Positions 18,454 through 27,146 of a DNA stretch of 64,000 nucleotides are shown here, one piece after another. Source of the stretch: Klebsiella pneumoniae. Lineage in GTDB: Bacteria > Pseudomonadota > Gammaproteobacteria > Pseudomonadales > Pseudohongiellaceae. Location of the stretch: NCBI GenBank assembly GCA_945902215.1, contig CAMDML010000008.1, positions 1 to 64,000 on the forward strand, written 5' to 3'. The position numbers and the translations under genes were made by a program. Under the pieces are notes generated by a model. The model worked only from the letters and a program-made list of their open reading frames with translations, was not told where the DNA came from and made no database searches. How positions within the stretch are numbered: position 1 is the stretch's first letter; each line of letters opens with the position of its first letter.

Positions 18454-19374
18454 ATGAAATTCCGCACTCACAGCCTATCCTGTCTGTTCTCAGCTGCACT
18501 GCTCCTGATGAGTGATATGGCCCATGCTGCCGGCTCGTTCACGGCTGAATCTCTGGCCGCCAACCTTTACTTGATCAAGGGTCCGAGCGGCAACACGCTG
18601 GTGGCCGCCGATACCGATGGTTTGATTCTCGTCGAAGGTGTGCCTGCAGAACTGGCCGACGAATATCTGGCCTTCGTGAAGACAACTGCCGGTAATGACA
18701 CCATCAAGGCGCTGGTTAATACTCACTGGCATCCGGAATCTGCCGGACTGAATGCCACGCTGCGCGTGCAGGGTGTTGATGTAATCTCCCATGCCAATAC
18801 GAAACAGTGGCTGGGCTCAACCATTCGCCGCCGTGGCGATGAAATTCTCCACACACCGCTGCCCGCCGAACAACTTCCGAACAAAATTTTTTATGACACG
18901 CTGAGCCTGCCTTTTCGTGGCGGCAGCATCGAACTAGGCTACTTGGTGCAAGCTCATACGGACGGTGATATTTACGCCTGGTTCCCGGCGCAGCGGGTTC
19001 TGTATACCGGGCCAGCTGTACGCACCGATTCCTGGAGCGCTGTGGACGAAGCCACCAACGGCTTTGTTGGCAGCCTGATGGATGGCTACGACAAGCTGGC
19101 GCCATTGGTGGCTGCTGACGTGCGTGTCATCCCTGCCAGCGGCGCGCCGCTTGATAAGGCTGGTTTCGATGCCCAAATGGCCATGTACAAGAACCTGATG
19201 GCGGAAATGGTCAAGCTGTTGCGCCAGAGCCGCAGTGCGGAAGAAGTGGTGATTGCGAATCCCGCTGTGGGCCTGATGCCGGAGTGGGATGATCCTTCCG
19301 CATTCCTTGACGAGGGCTTCCGCAGCTTCTATGGCCATCTGCGCGACAACCAACATATAGGCGCGATGCCTTGA
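18454..19374 (+). CDS. exported metallo-beta-lactamase-fold protein lacking most metal ligands
   Basis: A 306-residue exported protein (signal peptide ending near AHAAG) with the metallo-beta-lactamase fold of the family that includes many periplasmic hydrolases. The usual HxHxDH is HWHPES here (His91, His93, Glu95, Ser96). The third-site His168 in AHTDGD is kept, but the bridging aspartate is Pro187 (YTGPAV) and the last histidine is Ser229 (IPASGA). It probably does not bind two metals and may be a pseudoenzyme. Preferred start 18454 has GGGGG five bases upstream; 18424 is an alternative. First of five co-directional genes. Confidence 0.8.
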   Translation: MKFRTHSLSCLFSAALLLMSDMAHAAGSFTAESLAANLYLIKGPSGNTLVAADTDGLILVEGVPAELADEYLAFVKTTAGNDTIKALVNTHWHPESAGLNATLRVQGVDVISHANTKQWLGSTIRRRGDEILHTPLPAEQLPNKIFYDTLSLPFRGGSIELGYLVQAHTDGDIYAWFPAQRVLYTGPAVRTDSWSAVDEATNGFVGSLMDGYDKLAPLVAADVRVIPASGAPLDKAGFDAQMAMYKNLMAEMVKLLRQSRSAEEVVIANPAVGLMPEWDDPSAFLDEGFRSFYGHLRDNQHIGAMP

Positions 19375-19424
19375 ATGCCTGTCTCTTCATGAACACGCGA
19401 CAAGTGCAGTAGCAGGAGTACACG

Positions 19425-21905
19425 ATGAAACTGAACAAAACATGCCTCAGCTTTTCACTTCCGGTGCTGACGTTGCTGGCATCGGCAGTATTGGTCCCGC
19501 AGCACGTTGCAGCTGCGGCTTCCGAGGAGGCGCAGCATGTCGCCTCATCTTTTGATCGTTTCGCTGAAGCAGATCAGCAGTTCCGGTTTCTGAGCGACAA
19601 CTGCATGGAATGCCACAACGCCGAAGACTGGGCAGGCAGCTTGGCCTTCGATCTGATTGCCCCCAATGAAATCGCCGATCATCCGGAAATCTGGGAGAAA
19701 GTGATCAAGAAGCTGGACGGGAGGATGATGCCCCCGGCCGGACAACCGCGCCCAGCCAATGCCGACGCCGATCAGTTCTCTACCTGGGTCGCTGATTATC
19801 TGGATCATGCCGGCACCCAGGAGCAGCATGCCGGTCGCGTGGGTCTGCATCGCATGAACCGCAAGGAGTACGCGAACGCAGTACGCGATCTGTTCGGTGT
19901 AGAAGTAGACGGCAGCGCCCTGTTGCCGGCAGATGCTTCGGTAGAAGGTTTTGACAACGTGGCAGAAGCGCTGCGCGTGTCGCCGTCATTCCTGGACCAG
20001 TCGGTGACAGCAGCACGCGTTGTCGTATCCCAGGCGGTCGGCAACCCGGCTCCGAGAGCTGGTGGCTCCACTTATTTTGCTTCTCGTAACCAGAACACGC
20101 ATATCGCGGGACTGCCGCTGGGTACGCGCGGTGGACTGCAGGTTGAACATTATTTCCCGGCCGATGGCACCTACGTGTTGAACATCGGCAATCTTGCTGC
20201 AGCTTTGTGGGTGTCCAACCAGGAATTCACCCACACTGTGATCGCGACTCTGGATGGGGTGCGGTTCTTCGAGATGGAGGTTGGTGGTGGCGAGGATCTG
20301 AAGTCGATTGACCAGATCGGCGACCCTGTGGTTGACGGGCTCAACGCCAAGCTCAAAGACATCAAATTTACCGCAACGGCTGGTCCGCACAAATTGGCGG
20401 TAACCTTCGTTCATCGCTCTTTCGCGGAATACGAAGGCCCCTTGGCACCTCTGGTTCCTGGTGGCGGTGCAACCGTTATCGGCCTGAACTCCGTTGAAGT
20501 GCAGGGCCCCTTTGATCCCAGCGGACTCAGCGATACACCTGCAAGACAAAAAATATTTACCTGCCATCCGGCGGCTGGCGCAGAAGAAGTGGCATGCGCG
20601 CGGGAAATAATTGCGCGCACAGCACGTCTGGCTTACCGCGGCACAGTAGCCGACACCGATATGGAGCGCTTGATGGCTCTCTATGCGCAAAGTAGCGCTG
20701 CAGATGGTTTCGAGATGGGCGTGCGCCATGCTTTGACCGCCATTATCGCCAGCCCCAAATTTTTCTATCGCGAGGAAACCCTGCCAGCTAACGCAGTGGC
20801 CGGAGAAATTCATCCACTGACTGATCTGGAGCTTGCCTCGCGCTTGTCCTTCTTCCTCTGGAGCAGTATTCCGGACGCCGCACTTCTCGATCTCGCCGAA
20901 GCCGGCACTTTGCATGAGGATGGCGTGCTGGCTGCACAAGTAGACCGCATGCTGCGCGATCCACGTGCCGAGACTCTGGCCTCCAATTTTGCCTACCAAT
21001 GGCTGAACCTGGCCAAGTTGGATGAAATAGATCCGGATCCGGCTCTGTTTCGCGACGTGGATCCACGCCTGCGCGGCATGCTTAAAACAGAAATCGAACT
21101 GCTGACCCGTGACGTTTTCTTGGGCAACAAACCCGTGACCGAACTGATGACGGCTGACTACAGCTATCTCAATGAAAGTCTGGCGCTGCATTACGGCATC
21201 AATAGCGTGAAGGGTGATGAATACCGCAAAGTCGCGCTGAGTGACTCGAATCGCTTTGGCCTGCTTGGCAAGGGCGCGATTCTGATGGTGTCCTCTTATC
21301 CCGACCGCACCTCGCCTGTGCTGCGTGGTGCCTATGTGCTCGATTACATTCTCGGCACGCCGCCGCCACTGCCGCCACCAAACGTGGAGGCGCTGATTGA
21401 AAACAAACCAGGTGCGCGTCTCATGACAATTCGCGAGCGCCTTGAAGAGCACCGCTCCAATCCTAGTTGCAGCGGCTGCCATGGCTTCATTGACCCGATG
21501 GGCTTTGCACTGGAAGGCTTCGATGCGGTGGGCAGGCAGCGGACCGTTGATCGTTTCATCGGTCAGGCGGTGGATGTCGATGGCGTGTTGCCTGATGGTA
21601 GCCCGATCACCGGTGTAAACGAGCTGCGAGACACCATCATGCAGCGCCCAGACTTGTTCGTGGAAAATCTTACCGAAAAATTGATGTTGTACGCGCTGGG
21701 CCGTGAAGTGGAACCCCAGGACATGCCTACCGTGCGCAGTATCGTTAAAGAATCGGGCAAGGATTCCTTTGCGTTCTACGACATCGTGCAGGGTATTGTG
21801 AAGAGCGAGCAGTTTCGTTACGTGCAGGCCAGCGCCGAATCAATTCCGGTAGTGGCTGCAACAGACAGACGGGATGATACCCAGCAGTTAGTCGGACAAC
21901 AGTAA
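19425..21905 (+). CDS. DUF1592-family multidomain c-type cytochrome-like protein
   Basis: An 826-residue exported protein of the group first noted in planctomycetes. After a signal peptide (about 30 residues) comes a heme motif CMECH (60-64), then HRMNRKEYANAVRDLFG (DUF1587), a beta-sandwich-like carbohydrate-binding-type region (about 200-370), RLAYRGTVADTDMERLM (DUF1595), LASRLSFFLWSSIPD (DUF1592), the DUF1588 part with SSYPDRTSPVLRG, and DUF1585 with a second heme motif CSGCH at about 682-686. Two CxxCH motifs suggest a di-heme protein. The function of the family is unknown. A DUF1552 gene follows, as is usual. Confidence 0.85.
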   Translation: MKLNKTCLSFSLPVLTLLASAVLVPQHVAAAASEEAQHVASSFDRFAEADQQFRFLSDNCMECHNAEDWAGSLAFDLIAPNEIADHPEIWEKVIKKLDGRMMPPAGQPRPANADADQFSTWVADYLDHAGTQEQHAGRVGLHRMNRKEYANAVRDLFGVEVDGSALLPADASVEGFDNVAEALRVSPSFLDQSVTAARVVVSQAVGNPAPRAGGSTYFASRNQNTHIAGLPLGTRGGLQVEHYFPADGTYVLNIGNLAAALWVSNQEFTHTVIATLDGVRFFEMEVGGGEDLKSIDQIGDPVVDGLNAKLKDIKFTATAGPHKLAVTFVHRSFAEYEGPLAPLVPGGGATVIGLNSVEVQGPFDPSGLSDTPARQKIFTCHPAAGAEEVACAREIIARTARLAYRGTVADTDMERLMALYAQSSAADGFEMGVRHALTAIIASPKFFYREETLPANAVAGEIHPLTDLELASRLSFFLWSSIPDAALLDLAEAGTLHEDGVLAAQVDRMLRDPRAETLASNFAYQWLNLAKLDEIDPDPALFRDVDPRLRGMLKTEIELLTRDVFLGNKPVTELMTADYSYLNESLALHYGINSVKGDEYRKVALSDSNRFGLLGKGAILMVSSYPDRTSPVLRGAYVLDYILGTPPPLPPPNVEALIENKPGARLMTIRERLEEHRSNPSCSGCHGFIDPMGFALEGFDAVGRQRTVDRFIGQAVDVDGVLPDGSPITGVNELRDTIMQRPDLFVENLTEKLMLYALGREVEPQDMPTVRSIVKESGKDSFAFYDIVQGIVKSEQFRYVQASAESIPVVAATDRRDDTQQLVGQQ

Positions 21906-21945
21906 AATAAACCAACTTCGCAGGTCGGACTGAAGGAGCTACACC

Positions 21946-23226
21946 ATGTTCATCACCAAGAAACATCTTTCACGCAGGCACGTACTTCGTGGTGCAGGCA
22001 CAGCCATTGCCTTGCCGTTTCTGGATGCCATGGTACCGGCGGCGCAGGCACAGGCTGCTGCACCACTGCGCATGGGTTTTGTCTATGTTCCGCATGGGGC
22101 GGTGGCTGACAAATGGAGCCCTGCCGCAACCGGTACCGATTTTGAAATGAGCTTCATTCTCGATTCGCTCAAGGATTATCGCTCACACATGACCATTGTC
22201 AGCGGCTTGCGCAACAAACCCGGCGAAAGCCCAGATCCGCACGGCATCAAGGCTGGCACCTGGCTGCGCTGCGTAGCTCCCGATGGCACTGCAAATCCGG
22301 ATGACGGTGTGAGCTGTGACCAGATGGCAGCGCGTATCCTTGGGCAAAACACGCCGTTCCCCTCGCTGGAGGTATCTACAGTTGAAGGAGGCGCAGGCAG
22401 CTTTGCCTCGACCATCGCCTTCAAAACTCCCAGCCAGCCGCTGCCGATGGAAGGCAATCCGCGCAAACTCTACTATCGTCTGTTCGGCCAGGGCGATACG
22501 AACCAGGAGCGCGCGGCAATTGGTGCCGAAACTACCAGCTTGCTCGATTACGTAATGGAAGATGCCTCCAGCCTCAATCGCGCACTGGGTGCTTCCGACC
22601 GGGTGATGATGAGCGAGTACCTCGAATCAGTAAGAGATATCGAGCTGCAAATGCAGAAACTCGCGGAACAGGATTTGTCCCATATCACTATTCCGGATGC
22701 GCCAGTGGGCACACCAGGTACTTTCCCGGCTCACCTTGATCTTATGTACAGCCTGATGGCATTGGCTTATCAGGCGGATCTGACACGGGTGATTACGCTG
22801 ATGTCGGACCGCGAAGTCAGCATGCGTACCTTCAACCACATCAATATTTCAGATGCCTTCCACCCCTTGTCGCATCACCAGAACGATGCGGCCAAGATTG
22901 AGCGTTTGTCCCGCGTGCAGGCCTGGTATGCCTCGGCTTTCGCCACGTTCATAAAGACTCTGGCCGAGATGCCCGATGGCGACGGTTCCGTGCTCGATCA
23001 CTCCATCCTGCTCTACGGCAGCGGCATGGCCAACAGCAACCTGCACAACAATGACCCCATCCCTTCGCTGGTGATGGGCCATGGTAATGGCAGTATCAAA
23101 GGCGGCCAGCATGTGAAGTACGCGCAGGACACGCCGCTCTCCAACCTGATGCTGACCTTGCTGGATCGTGGCGGGATTCCACTGGACCGCTTTGGTGACA
23201 GCACCGGATTGCTGTCGGAAGTGTAA
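21946..23226 (+). CDS. Tat-exported DUF1552 protein
   Basis: A 426-residue protein with a twin-arginine signal, LSRRHVLRGAG, at residues 8-18 and a hydrophobic stretch ending near AQAQA. The mature part reads LRMGFVYVPHGAV, AFHPLSHHQND and LLYGSGMANSNLHNNDPIP, the marks of DUF1552, which resembles the alkaline phosphatase/sulfatase-like DUF1501 superfamily. Tat export suggests a folded protein with a cofactor or metal. Lies 40 bases after the DUF1592 gene; the two families are usually neighbours. Function unknown. Confidence 0.85.
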   Translation: MFITKKHLSRRHVLRGAGTAIALPFLDAMVPAAQAQAAAPLRMGFVYVPHGAVADKWSPAATGTDFEMSFILDSLKDYRSHMTIVSGLRNKPGESPDPHGIKAGTWLRCVAPDGTANPDDGVSCDQMAARILGQNTPFPSLEVSTVEGGAGSFASTIAFKTPSQPLPMEGNPRKLYYRLFGQGDTNQERAAIGAETTSLLDYVMEDASSLNRALGASDRVMMSEYLESVRDIELQMQKLAEQDLSHITIPDAPVGTPGTFPAHLDLMYSLMALAYQADLTRVITLMSDREVSMRTFNHINISDAFHPLSHHQNDAAKIERLSRVQAWYASAFATFIKTLAEMPDGDGSVLDHSILLYGSGMANSNLHNNDPIPSLVMGHGNGSIKGGQHVKYAQDTPLSNLMLTLLDRGGIPLDRFGDSTGLLSEV

Positions 23227-23228
23227 TC

Positions 23229-24716
23229 ATGATTAAAAAACTGATATTTGCCACCGGTCTCCTGTTTTGTTCACAAGCGTGGTCACAGACGCTTGTCGAA
23301 ATGGTGGAGCAGCAGAATTACGACGCTGCCACGCAGTTGATCGGCACTGGCGTCGATGTGAACGCCCCTTCTGTTGATGGCACTACGGCGCTGCACTGGG
23401 CCGTTTACCACGGCAATGTGGAACTCGTGCAGCGACTGCTGCGCGCCGAAGCGGATCCGAACACGCACAACGATTATGGTTCCTCGCCCATGAGCGAGGC
23501 CGCAACCGTTGGCAATGCAGAGCTTCTGGTATTGCTGCTGGATGCAGGAGCAGATGTCGAGTCGCCGAACCTCGAAGGGCAGACTGCTTTGATGGCAGTG
23601 GCCCGCACCGGAAATGTAAAGGCAGCGGAACTGTTGCTGGAACACGGCGCGGCTGTGGATGCGACAGAAAACTGGGGCGGTCAGACTGCGTTGATGTGGG
23701 CGTCCGCCAGACAGCAACCGGACATGATCGAACTTCTTATTGAGAATGGAGCAGAAATTGACAAGCGCGGCATCGACCGTAACTGGGAGCGGCGCGTTAC
23801 CTCAGAGCCGCGTGTAAAGGAAATGTTCACCGGCGGTTTCACATCGTTGCTGTATGCAGCGCGCGAGAATTGTCTTGAGTGCGTCAAGCGTTTGCTTGCG
23901 GCAGGTGCCGACATCAACAAACCCGATCCCGACAACGTTTCCGCGTTGGTGATGGCCTTGATCAACATGCGTTACGACATTGCCAAATATCTGATTGAGC
24001 AGGGCGCTGACGTAAATCAGTGGGATTACTGGGGCAGAACTCCGCTCTATGCTGCAGCCGACATGAACATCGTGCCGGCCAGTTATCGCGGTGACCTGCC
24101 ACCTGTGGAGAATACAACCGGTCTTGAAGTGGCGCGAATGCTGCTCGAGCGTGGCGCGGATCCGAACTATGCATTGAAGATATACCCGCCGCCCCGTAAC
24201 GTTGCTTACGATCGTGCGGGCGACAATCCGGTAATGACTACCGGCTCTACGCCATTGCAGCGGGCTGCTTATGGCTGCGACATTGAAATGATGAAGTTGT
24301 TGCTGGAACATGGCGCTGATATGAGTCTCGCGAATATCAACGGTGTTACTCCGTTGATTGCGCTGACCACCAGTGGCGGCAGCCGCAATCGCAACAAAAG
24401 CGAACTGACAGTCATGCAAGGTCTGGATGTTCTGATTGCGACAGGTGCCGACATCAACCAGAAAGGCGGCATTTTCCTCGAGACTCCGCTGCATACGACC
24501 GCGCGCCTGAACTGGCTTTCGGTCGCCAAGTTCCTCGTGGAGCAGGGTGCTGATCTGGAAGCCAAAGACAGTCGCGGCTTGATTCCGCTCGACTATTCCA
24601 CCGGCAAGGCTGACACGCAGTCGCTCGGCAATTTCAACGTGGTGGGTGAGTTGCCGGAAATGGCGGCACTGCTGACCGAATTGATGACTGCAAAAGGCAT
24701 TACGGTCAGCAACTGA
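23229..24716 (+). CDS. exported ankyrin-repeat protein
   Basis: A 495-residue protein with a signal peptide (MIKKLIFATGLLFCSQAWSQ, cleavage near residue 20). Almost all the remainder consists of ankyrin repeats, about ten, recognisable by TALHWAVYHGNVELVQRLL, TALMAVARTGNVKAAELLL and TPLHTTARLNWLSVAKFLV. A non-canonical insertion at about 290-345 is rich in proline and aromatic residues. Ankyrin repeats bind proteins. It starts two bases after the DUF1552 stop and its stop overlaps the next start by one base, so it is tightly coupled to both neighbours. Confidence 0.88.
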   Translation: MIKKLIFATGLLFCSQAWSQTLVEMVEQQNYDAATQLIGTGVDVNAPSVDGTTALHWAVYHGNVELVQRLLRAEADPNTHNDYGSSPMSEAATVGNAELLVLLLDAGADVESPNLEGQTALMAVARTGNVKAAELLLEHGAAVDATENWGGQTALMWASARQQPDMIELLIENGAEIDKRGIDRNWERRVTSEPRVKEMFTGGFTSLLYAARENCLECVKRLLAAGADINKPDPDNVSALVMALINMRYDIAKYLIEQGADVNQWDYWGRTPLYAAADMNIVPASYRGDLPPVENTTGLEVARMLLERGADPNYALKIYPPPRNVAYDRAGDNPVMTTGSTPLQRAAYGCDIEMMKLLLEHGADMSLANINGVTPLIALTTSGGSRNRNKSELTVMQGLDVLIATGADINQKGGIFLETPLHTTARLNWLSVAKFLVEQGADLEAKDSRGLIPLDYSTGKADTQSLGNFNVVGELPEMAALLTELMTAKGITVSN

Positions 24717-25324
24717 TGCCGGCGGCGGAGCTGTTAATCCGTCTCGGCTCTGCACTGGAAAGTCCCGGCTACTGCATTCTGGATCAGGCGCTGCCCGCTG
24801 CACTGGCGGCGGAGCTGGCCAGAGAATGTCGCGAAGAAGATTCCCGGAACTTTCTTCCTGCCGGAACCGGGCGGCAGAATGGCCGCCAGCTCGACACGAG
24901 CGTACGCGCCGATTCCATACGTTGGCTGGATGCAGAAACGCCAGCGTGCAAAGCCTATCTTGCAGCCATGGATGCATTGCGCAGTGACTTGAATAGTCGC
25001 TGGTTTCTCGGGCTGTTCGACTACGAATGCCACTATGCCCGCTATGCGCCGGGTGCCTTCTATAGCAAACATCTTGATGCTTTCGCTGGCAACAAGAATC
25101 GCGTGCTCTCCACAGTGCTGTATCTGAACGCAGCGTGGGAGGCGGGGCAGGGTGGTGAATTACAGCTGTATTCTTTGAATGGCGCGACAGTGTTGGAAAG
25201 GGTTGCCCCCTTGCACAACCGGCTCGTGGTATTCCTGAGTGAACGCTTTCCCCATGAAGTCCTGCCGGCAAGCCGTGAGCGCCACAGCATTGCCGGCTGG
25301 TTCCGGGTCAGAAAATCCGCATAA
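24716..25324 (+). CDS. 2OG-Fe(II) oxygenase of the prolyl 4-hydroxylase type
   Basis: A 202-residue protein without a signal peptide. The facial triad is visible: His119 and Asp121 in SKHLDAF, His180 in FPHEVLP, and the 2-oxoglutarate-binding arginine is probably Arg189 in RERHSIAGWF. RYAPGAFYSKHLD and TVLYLNAAWEAGQGGEL resemble the SM-20/PPHD branch of P4H-like enzymes, whose Pseudomonas member hydroxylates EF-Tu. The start overlaps the ankyrin stop by one base. The substrate here is unknown. Confidence 0.88.
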   Translation: MPAAELLIRLGSALESPGYCILDQALPAALAAELARECREEDSRNFLPAGTGRQNGRQLDTSVRADSIRWLDAETPACKAYLAAMDALRSDLNSRWFLGLFDYECHYARYAPGAFYSKHLDAFAGNKNRVLSTVLYLNAAWEAGQGGELQLYSLNGATVLERVAPLHNRLVVFLSERFPHEVLPASRERHSIAGWFRVRKSA

Positions 25325-25327
25325 AAC

Positions 25328-26335
25328 CTACATCTTGATACGACTAAACACCTTGCGGATGTTGTGTTCGAAGATATTGGCTTTTTCCTGTTGGCTGATA
25401 CGGGCGTTGTCGATGTAACGCTTGGTATCGTCAAAATAGAAACCTGTTTCCGGATCGATGCCTTGCACCGCGCCGATCATCTCTGACGCGAACAGAATGT
25501 TCTTGTTGTCGATCACGCCCAGCAACAGATCAATCCCTTTCTGGTGATACACACAGGTGTCGAAATACACGTTCTTCATCACGAGTTCGCTGAGATGTGG
25601 CAATTTCATCATGTCCGCCAGCCCGCGGAAGCGACCCCAGTGGTAAGGCACAGCGCCGCCGCCATGAGGGATAATGAATTTGATGGTCGGGAAATCCTGG
25701 CACACGGTGGACTGCATCAATTGCATGAAGGCGGTGGTGTCAGCGCTCAGGTAGTAGGAGCCGGTGGCGTGGAAGGCTGGATTGCACGTGCCGCTGACGT
25801 GGATCATCGCAGGTACGTCAAGCTCCACCATTTTTTCATAGATCGGATACCAGTACTTGTCGCCGAGTGGCGGCGAGTTGAAGTGGCCGCCAGAGGGATC
25901 GAGATTCAGGTTGCAGCCGACGAAGCCGAATTCCTGCACGCAGCGCACGAGCTCGGCGATGCTGGTCTTCAGGTCGGCGCCAGGTGACTGCGGCAACGCG
26001 CAGGCGCCAATGAAATTTTTGGGATATAGCTGAGTGACACGGTAGATCAGTTCGTTGGTGTGCTCGGTCCAGTACTGGCTGGTGTGGGTGTTGCCCACAT
26101 GGTGTTCCATCCAGCTCGCGCGCGGGGAAAATATTGTGGCATCGGTACCGCGTTCGCGCTGCAGTTTGAGCTGGCCTTTCTCAAGGCTTTCGCGAATCTG
26201 GTCGTCGCTGATGCTGATGATGCCTTTCTCGCCTGGGTGCTTGGGATCGTGCTTCAGCGCAGCCTTTTGCGCGTCGCGGTAGATACCCAGAGCATCTGGG
26301 GCAGTGGTGTAATGGCCATGGCAATCGATGATCAT
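25328..26335 (-). CDS. LigJ-like amidohydrolase (4-oxalomesaconate hydratase family)
   Basis: A 335-residue cytoplasmic amidohydrolase-superfamily protein. The N-terminal metal motif is DCHGHYTTAPDALG; MIHVSGTCNPAFHATGSYYL, IIPHGGGAVPYHWGR and VYFDTCVYH follow. This order fits the ACMSD-like branch, closest in my reading to LigJ, 4-oxalomesaconate hydratase of the protocatechuate 4,5-cleavage pathway. No other aromatic-degradation gene is in the window, so the substrate may differ. The gene is convergent with the oxygenase gene and only three bases from it. Confidence 0.75.
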   Translation of the reverse strand: MIIDCHGHYTTAPDALGIYRDAQKAALKHDPKHPGEKGIISISDDQIRESLEKGQLKLQRERGTDATIFSPRASWMEHHVGNTHTSQYWTEHTNELIYRVTQLYPKNFIGACALPQSPGADLKTSIAELVRCVQEFGFVGCNLNLDPSGGHFNSPPLGDKYWYPIYEKMVELDVPAMIHVSGTCNPAFHATGSYYLSADTTAFMQLMQSTVCQDFPTIKFIIPHGGGAVPYHWGRFRGLADMMKLPHLSELVMKNVYFDTCVYHQKGIDLLLGVIDNKNILFASEMIGAVQGIDPETGFYFDDTKRYIDNARISQQEKANIFEHNIRKVFSRIKM

Positions 26336-26471
26336 GCGTGAGTACTCCAGCAGTAAAAAACAGCCGTGAAGGTTAGCATTTTTTCCTTTTGCATGCAGGC
26401 GCTTGCGGCGTTTTCCCCTTGTTAAATCAAGGCCTTTCCAAGGATTCCTGTGTCACTGCTTGTAGACCATG

Positions 26472-26477
26472 TATAAT
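26472..26477 (+). promoter_or_regulatory. consensus -10 hexamer before the NTF2-like gene
   Basis: A perfect TATAAT at 26472-26477 lies 30 bases before the ATG at 26507. No good -35 hexamer is found at 16-18 bases, so this is a candidate only. Confidence 0.35.
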
Positions 26478-26506
26478 CTTGCTTGTTTGCCAGCGGGGAC
26501 TCGGGC

Positions 26507-27145
26507 ATGCACGATGTGAACGACAGGATTGCGGACGACAAGCAACAGCTCCATGAGCTTGTCGACAATTGGGCGCTCTTCAGTGATTCCGGCAATTGGC
26601 AACGATTCGCCGAATGCTGGCATGAGGACGGCTTCATGTGTGCCACCTGGTTCCAGGCGCCCTGTGCGGACTTCATCGCCGCCCGTCGCAAGGGTTTTGA
26701 CAGCGGCGTCAGCATCATCCATTTCCACGGTGGCTTCACCTGTGATATCGCCGGTGCACGCGCCGTTAGCCAGACCCGCATGACGATCAGCCAACGCGCA
26801 CAAGTAGAGCGGGTTCTGGTGGATGTGGTCTGCACTGGCCGCTTCTACGACTTCCATGAAAAACGCTCAGGCCGTTGGGGTATGGTGCGCCGCCAGCCCA
26901 TCTACGAAAAAGATCGAATGGACGCCGTTGATCCAGAAGCGCAATTGCAACTCGATGCATCGTTGCTCCAACAATTCCCCGAGGGCTACCGCCATCTGGC
27001 CTATCTGCAGACAAAAATCGGGTACAAGGTCGCGAAGGGCGGGCTACCAGGACTGAAAGGCCCTGAGATCGAGAAGCTCTATGCCGATGGCGCCTCCTGG
27101 TTGGCTGGTGCGTCGGGGCCAGGACGGCCGGAGCTGGTGTTATGA
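26507..27145 (+). CDS. SnoaL/NTF2-like protein
   Basis: A 212-residue protein with the NTF2-like fold: an N-terminal helix pair (LHELVDNWALFSDSGNWQRF), CWHEDGFM and IIHFHGG forming the cone-shaped pocket, and a long C-terminal extension. Such domains are dehydratase, isomerase or small ring-hydroxylating-dioxygenase-beta-like pockets; which applies is unclear. The ATG at 26507 has GGGGA seven bases upstream, and a TTG at 26483 is a less likely start. One base separates its stop from the FimV-like gene. Confidence 0.65.
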   Translation: MHDVNDRIADDKQQLHELVDNWALFSDSGNWQRFAECWHEDGFMCATWFQAPCADFIAARRKGFDSGVSIIHFHGGFTCDIAGARAVSQTRMTISQRAQVERVLVDVVCTGRFYDFHEKRSGRWGMVRRQPIYEKDRMDAVDPEAQLQLDASLLQQFPEGYRHLAYLQTKIGYKVAKGGLPGLKGPEIEKLYADGASWLAGASGPGRPELVL

Positions 27146-27146
27146 A

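Noticed and set aside
19986-21482. 498-codon open frame on the minus strand
   Set aside because: It lies wholly inside the DUF1592 gene, has no family match that I recognise and is high in Cys, His and Arg, as expected for an antisense shadow of a GC-rich gene.
23802-25271. 489-codon open frame on the minus strand
   Set aside because: Antisense to the ankyrin and oxygenase genes, both of which have clear motifs; the frame itself has none.
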